A stretch of 16,705 nt of DNA. It comes from Verrucomicrobia subdivision 3 bacterium UBA7542 (GTDB lineage Bacteria; Verrucomicrobiota; Verrucomicrobiia; Limisphaerales; UBA11358). Shown here piece by piece: positions 8,204 through 16,278 of the stretch. Made by a program: the position numbers and the translations under genes. The stretch spans positions 1-16,705 of the forward strand of contig DLMG01000280.1 of assembly GCA_002479245.1 (NCBI GenBank), written 5' to 3'. How positions within the stretch are numbered: the stretch's first letter is position 1; each line of letters begins with the position of its first letter. Under the pieces are notes generated by a model that saw only the letters and a program-made list of their open reading frames with translations, made no database searches and had not been told where the DNA came from.

Positions 8204-9133
8204 CTACTGGGCCAGTTTCGGTATCACCCGCTCCGCCAGCACGTCCGCCGCATTTTCGAGGGCCGTCTTGGCGGCGGTCTGCTCGGCCACGTCCACGCCC
8301 ACGCTGGTTTGACGGTCCACCACCAGAACGTTTCCAGTGGCGACGTCGCGAACCTTGATTTCGATGCGCGACTTGCAGGAAATCAGATTGCCCTTCTGCA
8401 TGCCGTAGGCGCTGAAAGCATCACCCGAAATTTCAATGGCCGGTTTGTTGGTGGAATTGTTGTCCGCCAGCGTGAAACCGCACTGCTGCAAAATCAGCGA
8501 CAGTTCCGTCTCCGCTGCGGGATCAATGATGCGCGGCCCGTAATGCCGTTCATTGATCTTCACCAAAACCACCGGCAGTGTCTTGCCGGCGAGCGCCTGC
8601 TTGACTTTGGCAATTCGTTCCTCGCGCGTTTCCACCTTGGCCACCAGCGTGTCGCTTTTCTCTGAAACCACACCGGCGATCTTTTTTGCAAGGTCAGACG
8701 AAAGGTCAACGATTGTCTTTGTCGGCGGCCCCTGCACCATTTCGCCATAAACCCGGCTGGTTTCGGTGCCGATGACCTTGGCGACGATGATGGTCTGGTC
8801 GTCCGCTTTGAACACCCGGCCGGTAACCAGCACCTTGGCGCCGGTCAGTTGGCCGATTTTGGCCGCGCTGTCCGGGCTGACCGTGCCGGACAGGCCGAGT
8901 TCCTGTTCGCTCAAAACTTTTTCAAGTTCGGCACGCTCCACCGTGATGATTTGCGGCTCGGCGGACAAATTGGCATTGACCAGCGTGGCCACCTGGGGCC
9001 CGAGACCCCGCACGGCTTCGTCCTTCGACTCGAAGTCAAAGACCGCGACGGTGAGAATGTTCTGCGGAACTGCGCGGGCAATCGCACCCGCGGCCAGCAG
9101 CAGAGCCAGTATGAATGGAATTCGTGTTTTCAT
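8204..9133 (-). CDS. CsgG-family exported protein
   Basis: The 309-residue product has a signal peptide (1-21, cleavage at A-R-A before V22). It lacks a lipobox cysteine, unlike E. coli CsgG, the outer-membrane lipoprotein channel for curli. Residues about 27-150 have the CsgG/TolB-like pattern: V-A-V-F-D-F-E, then T-V-E-R-A-E-L-E-K-V-L-S-E-Q, L-G-L-S-G, and T-G-A-K-V-L-V-T-G-R-V-F. The C-terminal half (about 165-309) has an alpha/beta pattern recalling FlgT or LPP20-type envelope proteins: K-P-A-I-E-I-S-G-D-A-F, then S-R-I-E-I-K-V-R-D. The start codon overlaps the stop of the upstream gene as ATGA, so the two are probably translationally coupled, and it is the last gene of the sigma-led operon. 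Periplasmic or outer-membrane location is likely. Whether it forms a pore cannot be judged; no curli subunit genes are nearby. The mark VERAELEKV recurs in the 1093-residue operon partner. Confidence 0.9.
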   Translation of the reverse strand: MKTRIPFILALLLAAGAIARAVPQNILTVAVFDFESKDEAVRGLGPQVATLVNANLSAEPQIITVERAELEKVLSEQELGLSGTVSPDSAAKIGQLTGAKVLVTGRVFKADDQTIIVAKVIGTETSRVYGEMVQGPPTKTIVDLSSDLAKKIAGVVSEKSDTLVAKVETREERIAKVKQALAGKTLPVVLVKINERHYGPRIIDPAAETELSLILQQCGFTLADNNSTNKPAIEISGDAFSAYGMQKGNLISCKSRIEIKVRDVATGNVLVVDRQTSVGVDVAEQTAAKTALENAADVLAERVIPKLAQ

Positions 9134-9987
9134 GGCGTGTTTTGGTTTCGTGGTTGAGTGTTCAAATCGGGCAAAAGAAATAGTTCGGGATTCAGCGCCA
9201 GTTTGGAAAAGTAAATCAGGTTGAGTTGAGAGCGGGGATTTTCCGCCAAATTTGCAACCAAGTCCGACTGGACAACAACAACTGCACCTTTGCCCTCCGG
9301 CGCGAGGTAAAATGAAGGTTTGATTTTGTCCCTTGGCGCCCGTGGCGGTTGAATCCAGATCACCGCCGCACCTTTCCGGGCAATTTTCTGAATGGTCGGT
9401 GCCAAGCCTTCGCGCATTTGCGCCTTTGATTGAAACGGGCCGATGACGGCCAGCTTGCCTTGAAAATCGTCCAGAGAGGTTTCTCCCAAGTCAAAAAACT
9501 CCACGCCGTTTTGCTTGAGCCGGGGCTTGAGTTCGTTATTCGGATCCAAGACCCCAAAAACGTTTTCGCCCATCAGCATTTTTATTTCCGCCAGCAGGTT
9601 TGTCGGGTAAACCAGCACCTCGGTTTTTCCGACGACGTGGTTAGTGCCTTCCAGCCATTGAATCAGGAATTGCGTTTCCGCTTTCACCTCCGGGAAATCC
9701 ATAGCGGCGGATTCGAGCACGGTTTGTCCCGGCAGAATTTCGATTTGTTTCCAAGGTTTTTCAGACAGCGGAACCGCCGTTGCGGAGCTGGTTTGATAAA
9801 GCTGCGTGCGGACGTCGGCGCCTGCGCTTTTGTCGCCGGCATTGTGCCATGTAACGGTGATCTTGCGCGCATCGCCGGCGAAGACGCATTGCGACTCCCG
9901 GTCCGGCAGGAGTTGCAACTGGGCGCAGGCCATGCTCGACCCGCAACCGGCAATTACCAGCAACAACCATGGGTTACATGCGCTCAT
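9130..9987 (-). CDS. Exported or lipid-anchored protein of unknown function
   Basis: A 285-residue product I cannot assign to a named family. The N-terminus is hydrophobic and ends in two possible export signals: a lipobox-like I-A-G-C with cysteine 15, or an ordinary A-C-A cleavage before Q24. The n-region has no lysine or arginine, which is unusual for either. Residues about 30-130 read like a beta-sandwich: V-F-A-G-D-A-R-K-I-T-V-T-W-H-N-A-G-D, resembling CARDB or Ig-like folds. Residues about 150-270 resemble an alpha/beta domain: K-L-A-V-I-G-P-F, then G-A-A-V-I-W-I-Q-P-P, then A-V-V-V-V-Q-S-D-L. The ATG at 9987 is chosen over the in-frame TTG two codons upstream. It lies 57 nt downstream of the Sel1 gene and overlaps the CsgG-type gene by ATGA. 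A role in the same envelope system is inferred from the operon only. Confidence 0.85.
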   Translation of the reverse strand: MSACNPWLLLVIAGCGSSMACAQLQLLPDRESQCVFAGDARKITVTWHNAGDKSAGADVRTQLYQTSSATAVPLSEKPWKQIEILPGQTVLESAAMDFPEVKAETQFLIQWLEGTNHVVGKTEVLVYPTNLLAEIKMLMGENVFGVLDPNNELKPRLKQNGVEFFDLGETSLDDFQGKLAVIGPFQSKAQMREGLAPTIQKIARKGAAVIWIQPPRAPRDKIKPSFYLAPEGKGAVVVVQSDLVANLAENPRSQLNLIYFSKLALNPELFLLPDLNTQPRNQNTP

Positions 9988-9995
9988 TTCCAATC

Positions 9996-10020
9996 ATTAT
10001 AACCATTCGCGGCGGCGAAT
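9996..10020 (-). promoter_or_regulatory. Perfect -10 box and small hairpin in the largest intra-operon gap
   Basis: Read on the minus strand, a six-base-pair hairpin (ATTCGC and GCGAAT around a four-base loop, 10020-10005) is followed by a perfect TATAAT (10001-9996), which ends 8 nt before the ATG at 9987. No acceptable -35 hexamer lies 16-18 bp upstream, and no T run follows the hairpin. It could be an internal promoter for the last two genes, an mRNA processing site, or chance. Confidence 0.3.
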
Positions 10021-10045
10021 CCTTTGATGAAAACAGGGGTTGGGT

Positions 10046-11773
10046 TCATTGTTTGCCGGCGGCATCGATCTGATCAGCCTGGGTGCGGGCATCCTTTACC
10101 TGATCCGCAGTCATGGTGGTCTGCACTTTATCACGCTCTTCGGCAGCGTTCGGATATTTCTGTTCAGCAGCCAACTGCAACCATTTCCAGGCTTCCATGG
10201 GATTGGCCGGGACACCATCTCCTTTTGAATAACATAGACCGAGATTGTATTGCGCTTCGGCCAGGCCCTTCGCGGCAGCCTTGTGATACCATCTGGCGGC
10301 TTCTTTGGGATCCGGCGTACCATTCATCCCGGCGGCCCACATTTCACCGATGCGGTTAATGGCTTCAGGAGAGCCCTGCGTTGCGGCTTTATTGAACCAA
10401 TCGGCAGCTTGGGCAATGTCCTTGGGAACCAATTTGCCCTGGTAATATATCTCGCCGAGATAAAACTCTGCATTTGCAGATGTTATTTCTGTTTTCCAGC
10501 CATTAATCAAGTCACTGGGTTGACGATAACCAAATTCAGTTTTGTCCTTGTCATCTGGAAATCCGCGACCTTGAGACCAAAGATGGAACAGACTTTCAAT
10601 GGCTTCTGTTCCAGAACCGAGGTATTCAACAAATCCGTTTGGATATTTGTCAGGGAAGTTATAATTATGATTTTTACCTGCATAAAATTCCGCCGCTTCG
10701 CGATCATTTTGTGGCACGCCATTACCCGTTTCATACATTTGTCCCAAACTAAACATGGCGAGATTTCCGGCATACATGCAATTTTTAACTGCCGACAAAA
10801 AAAGATCATGAGCTTTTGTCAAATCTGGCTCCACCCCTTCTCCTTTCTCATACATTAACCCCAACTGGTATCGCGCGTCACTAACTACACTGCTTCGGCT
10901 CCCGTCTTGTTGAGCAGCCTTTTGCATCCATTTGAACGCTTCGGTTGGATTCTTGGAAACTCCGTCGCCTGTTTGATATTTTTCAGCCAACTGGAATTGG
11001 GCGTTTAAATTTCCGCTTTCGGCCGACTGCTGGAGCATATCAATGTTATTCACCTTGTTAAGCAGATCGCTGTTCGGATAATACTTGGGCAATTCACCTA
11101 TTTCTGCCTGCGCTTCGACGTTGCCTTGAGCGGCGGCCTTGAGATACCATGGAATGCAGTTGGAGCGCTGGTCGTCACCTAGCTTTCCGTAGTTGTATAG
11201 TTCGGCCAACGCGAACATGGCCTTGACGTGGCCCTGATCGGCCGCCTTCCGATACCACTCGGCCGCCTCGGCAAAGTTTGCAACCTGCTGGCCGGACTTG
11301 TTGAACTCATGTTCCAGCAAACGACCTAAATCATATTCGGCGGCGACAAGTCCTTGATCTGCCGAACGATGCATCCATTTTTCGGCGAGATCGTAGTCTC
11401 GATCGGCCCCCTTGCCATTTCCATAAGCCCACCCTAAAAAATCTTGTGCCAGTGCGAATCCTTGATTTGCCGCCAACCGGCACCAATATACCCCTTGTGT
11501 TTGGATATCTGAATCATCGCTTGTGATATCTTGATAACCCAAGTAAGTTTGTGCGGTCACATCGCCATTAGTCGCCGCGATTTGAAGTTTGTCCGGATTC
11601 ACATCCTGCCATTTTGCCGTGAGAGCCTTCATCGTCATCGGCGGGTTTGCGGGGAAAACGGATGTTGTGTTGTTTGTCGAATTGGCGGCATGGAGACGAA
11701 TTGCGCCAATTAGTAAGAGCGCCGCAAAATAAACATGGCAGCGCCGTTGATTTAAGATTTGGATAGGTTTCAT
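10046..11773 (-). CDS. Exported Sel1-repeat (TPR-like) protein
   Basis: The 575-residue product has a signal peptide (basic n-region with R10-R11, hydrophobic core, L-H-A cleavage near 29) and then about ten or eleven Sel1-like repeats over residues about 62-540. Typical units read A-x-Y-x-L-G-x-x-Y-x-x-G-x-G-V, then D-x-x-E-A-x-x-W-x-x-K-A-A-x-Q-G; the clearest are the last three. One stretch around 370-430 departs from the repeat. The C-terminal tail, M-T-A-D-Q-V-K-D-A-R, resembles tails of other Sel1 proteins. Such arrays fold as alpha-solenoids that bind partner proteins; a periplasmic scaffold in this operon is the likely role. Its ATG overlaps the stop of the 1093-residue gene as ATGA, with no Shine-Dalgarno, suggesting translational coupling. 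The middle of the gene is distinctly AT-rich (10621-10680 is 19/60 G+C). Confidence 0.95.
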   Translation of the reverse strand: MKPIQILNQRRCHVYFAALLLIGAIRLHAANSTNNTTSVFPANPPMTMKALTAKWQDVNPDKLQIAATNGDVTAQTYLGYQDITSDDSDIQTQGVYWCRLAANQGFALAQDFLGWAYGNGKGADRDYDLAEKWMHRSADQGLVAAEYDLGRLLEHEFNKSGQQVANFAEAAEWYRKAADQGHVKAMFALAELYNYGKLGDDQRSNCIPWYLKAAAQGNVEAQAEIGELPKYYPNSDLLNKVNNIDMLQQSAESGNLNAQFQLAEKYQTGDGVSKNPTEAFKWMQKAAQQDGSRSSVVSDARYQLGLMYEKGEGVEPDLTKAHDLFLSAVKNCMYAGNLAMFSLGQMYETGNGVPQNDREAAEFYAGKNHNYNFPDKYPNGFVEYLGSGTEAIESLFHLWSQGRGFPDDKDKTEFGYRQPSDLINGWKTEITSANAEFYLGEIYYQGKLVPKDIAQAADWFNKAATQGSPEAINRIGEMWAAGMNGTPDPKEAARWYHKAAAKGLAEAQYNLGLCYSKGDGVPANPMEAWKWLQLAAEQKYPNAAEERDKVQTTMTADQVKDARTQADQIDAAGKQ

Positions 11774-14700
11774 TTTATAGTATGGTTGTGGTGTAATTCA
11801 TTAAAGGAAAGCACCTTTGTGAATACGCTGTCCGGAAATGCTTCGGTCAATTTTTGCTCAAAGTGACTGGCCTGATTTGATTCTCCCATTTCGGCAAAGG
11901 ACAATTGGAGCAAGAACAAAGACTCCGCGTCCAGTTCATCTTCCACCTGGGTTTGAAGCAATTTGACCGCGGCGGCATCGTCGCCTGAAAAAAAGTAATA
12001 AACAGCGCGCTCATGTTTCGGCAAATCAGAAATGCGCGCGGCAAGTTCCTCCTTGGAGATACTGTCTGGCAGCCAGCGTTCGCGCGGTGTGGATTTCAAC
12101 GTGCCCGCGTCAATTTCCAGAATCGCAAAATTTTCCCCCGGTCGCGCGGCCAGCCACAGTTTCCCGCCGCCGCACGCCAGGGTTGAAGAGTTGCCCGTGC
12201 TCTGAAGGGAGAATCCGCCTACCCAGCTTTGGCTGCCCGGATGATACAATAGTGGATGCGCAGCTTCCGTCGTGAACACCCACAGAAAATCATCATCCGG
12301 GGACACCGACAAAACTCCGGCGGACAAACGGCTTTCCGGAACAAACAAATTGGACTGATTCGTGTCTGTTTTTCTGGCTTCCAGCAGTCGTTGGCGAAGT
12401 TCCAGCTTTTGCCGGATTTCCTTGACGAGTTGGGAATCCGGCTTGTGAGGTGGCGCCTGTCCGGGATACGCGAGGCTTCCGGCGACTTGAACCGTTGGAG
12501 AAACAGGAATCCATTGGCTTCGTATTTTCCCGGTGTTTGGATCAATGCCATGCAAACCGGAATCACTTGCAATCCAGAGATTTTCCTTCCCATCGCTGGC
12601 CAGGGAATTAATGCGGCCCATTTTATCAAGAGACGGTGGATCGACCATTCGGGTCCACGTGTTCGATTTAAAATCACAGAGCAGCAACTGGCTGTTGTAA
12701 AGAAGCAGTTTGTCTTTCAATCCTGCAATACGTCTCAAGTCGCCGCCAAACATGAAATTTTGATGCGGTATTCCGGGAAGGAATGGCTTCCATGCATCTG
12801 TTCCATTCTCCAAGATTGACAAATCGCTCAATCCGCCAATCGCCACGATTCCGCGTGAAATGTCCGCCAGTGCAAATTGGTTCGTGGAAATAATCCCGGC
12901 CGACGATTCGTAACGTCGCAACTCGCCGGTCTTCACATTTAGGGCTGCAATCCCATCGTCGTTCAACACCAGCCAAAGCGTGTTGCCATGAAACATCATT
13001 CGGTTGATATCATTTGTGGCCAGCGGCCCCGTCACCGGTTCGAGCTTTTGAGTGTTGGCGCCCAATTCCCACAAGCGGATGTGATCAGTTGAAACGGGCT
13101 GAAACTCCTTTTCGATTTGGCCGTTCACGGTCTTGATTTCAAGTGGCTCGGCAACTTCAACTGCCAGCCAGAGCGTATCATCTTGAAAAACCATGGATTT
13201 GACGCCTTTAATCTGAACGCCAGAAGGGAAGGGAATTGTTTGAATGTCAGGTTCGACCAGGGGGGGTGAAAACGTCATTGGCCGCACGGAAAAAATATCT
13301 CTTGCCTTTGCGGCATCAAGTTCAGTAACACGCGGAAGCCGGACTTTCTGCCCGGTGTTCGTCGGCGGTGGCGGACTGTTTGTTGGTTCGCTATGTTTGC
13401 CTTGGTAAGCTGGTTTAAGTTGCGCCAACAGTTTTTGCTCACCGCCGGGTTGACCAATTCCTTTGAAATATCCTTTCAATGCCTCAAGATATGTACTGTT
13501 AAACTGATCAGGCGCTTTCAGCAATCGGGAAACAAATTCCGAACCAAATTGATTTTGCCATTCGGTCACTTCGCGCAAGCCGGCGTCGCGCGGCACTCCC
13601 CATTGTGTCTGATTGTACTGCGAATAGCCAAACATCTCAAAAGGCCGCCAGGCCGAAAGCACATATTCGGTGGCGATGCTCGGCGAATTGGGTTTGGCAA
13701 GAGCGGTTGTAAAACCGAATTGCTCGACATATTTCCCCCAAGCCTTGCTGCGCCGTCGGGCAAAGAAAAACTCGTTCCGGCTGGCGGACTTAAGATAGCC
13801 AGTCAAAAGCAAACGCGAAAATTCCTCCTGGGCGGCGGGACTTTCTGCATTGTAACCAGGCAACGCCGTTCCCCACCGCAAACGCAACAATTGTTCGCGG
13901 GCAGCGGCATTTCCAGGATTAAAAAAGCACGCTGTTTCGAGCAGTTGTACGGCATCAAACCATTGCCGGCGGCCCTCGGGTGAATCAAACGAGAAATTCA
14001 TTGGCAGTCCGGTGTAACGTGCCACCAATGAATCAGAAATTCGGCTGCGAATATTTTCCGCAATCGGTTTTGTCAAATCACGACGTAACAATGGCCCGAC
14101 CGCCAGCGTTAACTTTTTGCCGATTGCTTCGGAAGTTTCATTTGTCACGGTTAAGACCACCACCTGTGGTTCGCCTCTGCCATCCCAAACGTTCAGCGTC
14201 ACCTCCAGTTTTCGTTCGTCCTGCCAATCCCTCGTTTTCCAATCGAAAATTTTCCGGTCATTGACCCGCGCGTCTCCCCAAACATAATGATCCGCGACTT
14301 TTTCCCAAGAGTTTGAATCGGTTTCCGCCAGCCCGCTCAAGACAAGATTGGCCTCGTCCATCGCCGCGCCGGAGCGTTGAAATTGGACGAGATGAAATTT
14401 TTGACTGTTTGTTGACGCAGCCGAAAGTGACTGGCGAAAATCATTTTCTAGATTATCAAATCCACCGCCCATTCCGCTTTGCGGCAAAAATAAAAAAGCG
14501 ACCACATCTTGTTTTTCCAAATTCCGGGAAATCTTCTGCGCATTTTCCAACAAAGAGCGCAACGCTGCAGATACAAGCGGCATATATTCGGATTTCATCC
14601 GAAACGGTCCGTCTTCGGTCGTCGAAAGTAAAAGGTTTGTTTCGACAAGCACATCCGCGCGCTGCAAATCCACTACTTCAAGCGAAAGCTTTCGATTGCC

Positions 14701-15051
14701 ATTCCAGTTAGTTGAAACGTCGCCGAAAATTCCCCAGTCCGCCTTAACCCAACGCCCACTGCGGATCGCCTCTGAACGATCAATCAACCCAAAGCCGGCC
14801 AGCTTAAATTCATCCGCAACCTTTTCTAATTCCGCGCGTTCCACCCAATCGTAATTTGTGTCCCCCGAAACTTCCGCCTGCAACGCCGCCGTGAAATCGG
14901 CCATTGCGACAGTGCTGCGATAAGAATCGTCCTCGCAAATAAAATCCATCAGCGCGACGCGTAGAGTTGGCATTTTCGCGGCAATGCCAGACTGTGCGGG
15001 CAGTCGTACCGCCAAAATTACAACCGCCAAAGCTCCGAGAAGTTTTTTCAT
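11770..15051 (-). CDS. Large exported protein: CsgG-like domains fused to a propeller-like region and helical tail
   Basis: The 1093-residue product has a signal peptide (M-K-K start, L-P-A cleavage before Q20). Residues about 28-150 look CsgG/TolB-like: L-R-V-A-L-M-D-F, W-V-E-R-A-E-L-E-K-V, then A-D-W-G-I-F-G-D-V. Residues about 184-310 appear to repeat this fold more loosely: V-V-A-F-L-F-L-P, then A-D-H-Y-V-W-G-D-A-R-V and alternating beta strands. A mostly helical region follows to about 545. A proline-rich linker near 555-575 precedes a beta-propeller-like region (about 620-980) with repeated L-W-L-A/V strands and N-L-W-I-A-S-D-S-G-L, as in two-component-regulator propellers and quinoprotein-like proteins. 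The tail (about 1000-1090) is helical and TPR-like. It is likely periplasmic or outer-membrane associated. The start is 10 nt after the anti-sigma stop, without Shine-Dalgarno. The family is not known to me by name; fold assignments are by eye. Confidence 0.9.
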   Translation of the reverse strand: MKKLLGALAVVILAVRLPAQSGIAAKMPTLRVALMDFICEDDSYRSTVAMADFTAALQAEVSGDTNYDWVERAELEKVADEFKLAGFGLIDRSEAIRSGRWVKADWGIFGDVSTNWNGNRKLSLEVVDLQRADVLVETNLLLSTTEDGPFRMKSEYMPLVSAALRSLLENAQKISRNLEKQDVVAFLFLPQSGMGGGFDNLENDFRQSLSAASTNSQKFHLVQFQRSGAAMDEANLVLSGLAETDSNSWEKVADHYVWGDARVNDRKIFDWKTRDWQDERKLEVTLNVWDGRGEPQVVVLTVTNETSEAIGKKLTLAVGPLLRRDLTKPIAENIRSRISDSLVARYTGLPMNFSFDSPEGRRQWFDAVQLLETACFFNPGNAAAREQLLRLRWGTALPGYNAESPAAQEEFSRLLLTGYLKSASRNEFFFARRRSKAWGKYVEQFGFTTALAKPNSPSIATEYVLSAWRPFEMFGYSQYNQTQWGVPRDAGLREVTEWQNQFGSEFVSRLLKAPDQFNSTYLEALKGYFKGIGQPGGEQKLLAQLKPAYQGKHSEPTNSPPPPTNTGQKVRLPRVTELDAAKARDIFSVRPMTFSPPLVEPDIQTIPFPSGVQIKGVKSMVFQDDTLWLAVEVAEPLEIKTVNGQIEKEFQPVSTDHIRLWELGANTQKLEPVTGPLATNDINRMMFHGNTLWLVLNDDGIAALNVKTGELRRYESSAGIISTNQFALADISRGIVAIGGLSDLSILENGTDAWKPFLPGIPHQNFMFGGDLRRIAGLKDKLLLYNSQLLLCDFKSNTWTRMVDPPSLDKMGRINSLASDGKENLWIASDSGLHGIDPNTGKIRSQWIPVSPTVQVAGSLAYPGQAPPHKPDSQLVKEIRQKLELRQRLLEARKTDTNQSNLFVPESRLSAGVLSVSPDDDFLWVFTTEAAHPLLYHPGSQSWVGGFSLQSTGNSSTLACGGGKLWLAARPGENFAILEIDAGTLKSTPRERWLPDSISKEELAARISDLPKHERAVYYFFSGDDAAAVKLLQTQVEDELDAESLFLLQLSFAEMGESNQASHFEQKLTEAFPDSVFTKVLSFNELHHNHTIK

Positions 15052-15061
15052 GAATTTTTTG

Positions 15062-15655
15062 TTACAGGGTTATCGAATTCAAACGCTTGGCTTCAATTTT
15101 CAAGCCGCCTTGCGCAAAATTCCGCGCCGAACTGGACCACACAAATTGGTTCCCCTCTAAAATGATGCCACCTTCCGCGTCCGAAAGAACGGTGATTTTT
15201 TGGCCGGCGATTTCGAGTTCCTGGCCGCTGAAAGTCACCAACGACGAACATTGTTTGCCATCGCAGATTTTGACCCAGAGCGGCGTTGACATTGGCACGT
15301 TCGGCTGGTCGGAAAGCACCAGTTGCAGACCACGCTCATCCTGCACGATGGCGCGGACACGATTGGGGAAAAGCGTCAACACCTCGCGCAGCATTTTGCC
15401 GTTTTGCAACAGCACAAAAGCACCGTTCTTTTCCATCCGACCGTGCCAATGGCCGATGGCAAACGCGACCAATATACACATCGCCATCCCCAATCCCCAG
15501 GCCAATCGGGGCAGCCAATGCCGCCGGGCGCGGTCCCACACCGGCGGACGATTAAGCCGATTCACAACCCGGCGGGGAAACATTTCCCAGAATGCCTCCG
15601 GTCGCGCCGGCATCTGCGCTTTCTTCAAGGCGGATTCGAGTTCAGAGTTGTTCAT
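15062..15655 (-). CDS. Single-pass membrane protein, probable anti-sigma factor
   Basis: The 197-residue product has a cytoplasmic N-terminus of about 48 residues (S-E-L-E-S-A-L-K-K-A, then P-E-A-F-W-E-M-F-P-R-R-V), one membrane helix (about 50-68) with positive residues on the inner side, and an exterior domain of about 125 residues predicted to be beta-rich. Its start overlaps the sigma gene stop by 14 nt, so the two are very likely co-translated, the usual arrangement for an ECF sigma factor and its anti-sigma factor. The cytoplasmic part has no H-x3-C-x2-C zinc anti-sigma motif, so it is not a ZAS-type protein. The exterior domain mentions two cysteines close together (C-D-G-K-Q-C), which could form a disulfide sensor. 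Function is inferred from position and topology. Confidence 0.8.
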   Translation of the reverse strand: MNNSELESALKKAQMPARPEAFWEMFPRRVVNRLNRPPVWDRARRHWLPRLAWGLGMAMCILVAFAIGHWHGRMEKNGAFVLLQNGKMLREVLTLFPNRVRAIVQDERGLQLVLSDQPNVPMSTPLWVKICDGKQCSSLVTFSGQELEIAGQKITVLSDAEGGIILEGNQFVWSSSARNFAQGGLKIEAKRLNSITL

Positions 15656-16211
15656 GCAAAATTGGTTGCAACCAGCGTTTTAATTTTTGCCGTGCCGCGA
15701 AAACCCGCCACGAAATCGTCGCTTCCGTGCAATTTAAAAGCTTCGCAGCTTCGGCATGGCTGCGATTTTCATAAACCGTCAAAACAATTGCGGCGCGTTG
15801 TTTTGCCGGTAGCTTGTTCAAGGCATTTTGTACGCGGCGCGATAGTTCATCGGGGAATTGGTCGCGTGAATCGTTTTCAGAAATTGCATTTTCCGCCCAT
15901 TTCGCATGAACGTCGCCACGGCGGTTTTCCCGCGCGCGCCAGTTCAAACTCAAATTCATGGTGATTTTGCAGAGCCATGTGGAAAACTTGGCTTCGCCGC
16001 GAAACGAATCGAGCTGCCGGAAGGCGCGCAGAAAAGTTTCCTGTGTCAAATCCTCCGCGTCGGCGAGCGAGCCGGTCATCCGAAATGCCACTGCATGCAC
16101 CATTTTTTGATGTTGTTTGACAAGCGCAGCATAAGCCTCCGTGTCGCCGGCGAGGCTGTTCTGAATGTGGTTGAGTTCGTCCGACCCGGCCATGCGCGCC
16201 ATTTTAACCAT
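15642..16211 (-). CDS. ECF-type sigma factor (sigma70 family)
   Basis: The 189-residue product directs RNA polymerase to a set of promoters, probably including its own operon. Region 2 spans about 26-95, with D-A-E-D-L-T-Q-E-T-F-L-R-A-F (51-64) and F-S-T-W-L (76-80). Region 4 spans about 125-181, with L-P-A-K-Q-R-A and a helix-turn-helix S-H-A-E-A-A-K-L-L-N-C-T-E-A-T-I-S. Region 3 is absent, as expected for ECF sigma factors. The first ATG (16211) is used; ATGs at codons 4 and 7 are alternatives, and none has a Shine-Dalgarno. It heads a six-gene minus-strand operon of exported proteins and overlaps the anti-sigma gene, so envelope stress or envelope assembly is the probable signal. Confidence 0.96.
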   Translation of the reverse strand: MVKMARMAGSDELNHIQNSLAGDTEAYAALVKQHQKMVHAVAFRMTGSLADAEDLTQETFLRAFRQLDSFRGEAKFSTWLCKITMNLSLNWRARENRRGDVHAKWAENAISENDSRDQFPDELSRRVQNALNKLPAKQRAAIVLTVYENRSHAEAAKLLNCTEATISWRVFAARQKLKRWLQPILHEQL

Positions 16212-16278
16212 TCAGACAAATCGAGGCAGCAATTCCTTTGAAAAATTTGGAAAGCATGAGAGATTGCAACAACCGTTT
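16212..16278. other. Divergent intergenic region between sigma operon and zinc-ribbon gene
   Basis: These 67 bp must hold, or lie next to, the promoters of both divergent units. It is AT-rich compared with the flanking genes. I see no convincing sigma70 hexamer pair on either strand. An ECF-like pair on the minus strand (GGAATT at 16236-16231, TCTGA at 16216-16212) has a spacer of only 14 nt. Sigma-operon control elements could also extend into the zinc-ribbon coding sequence. Confidence 0.4.

Noticed and set aside
8204..15051. A curli (csg) operon
   Set aside because: Only CsgG-like domains are recognisable; no CsgA/B amyloid repeats, CsgE, CsgF or CsgD are present, and the CsgG-type protein lacks the lipobox.
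16212..16236. ECF-type autoregulatory promoter before the sigma gene
   Set aside because: GGAATT and TCTGA are present, but the 14-nt spacer is shorter than usual for ECF promoters and transcription would start within the first codons.
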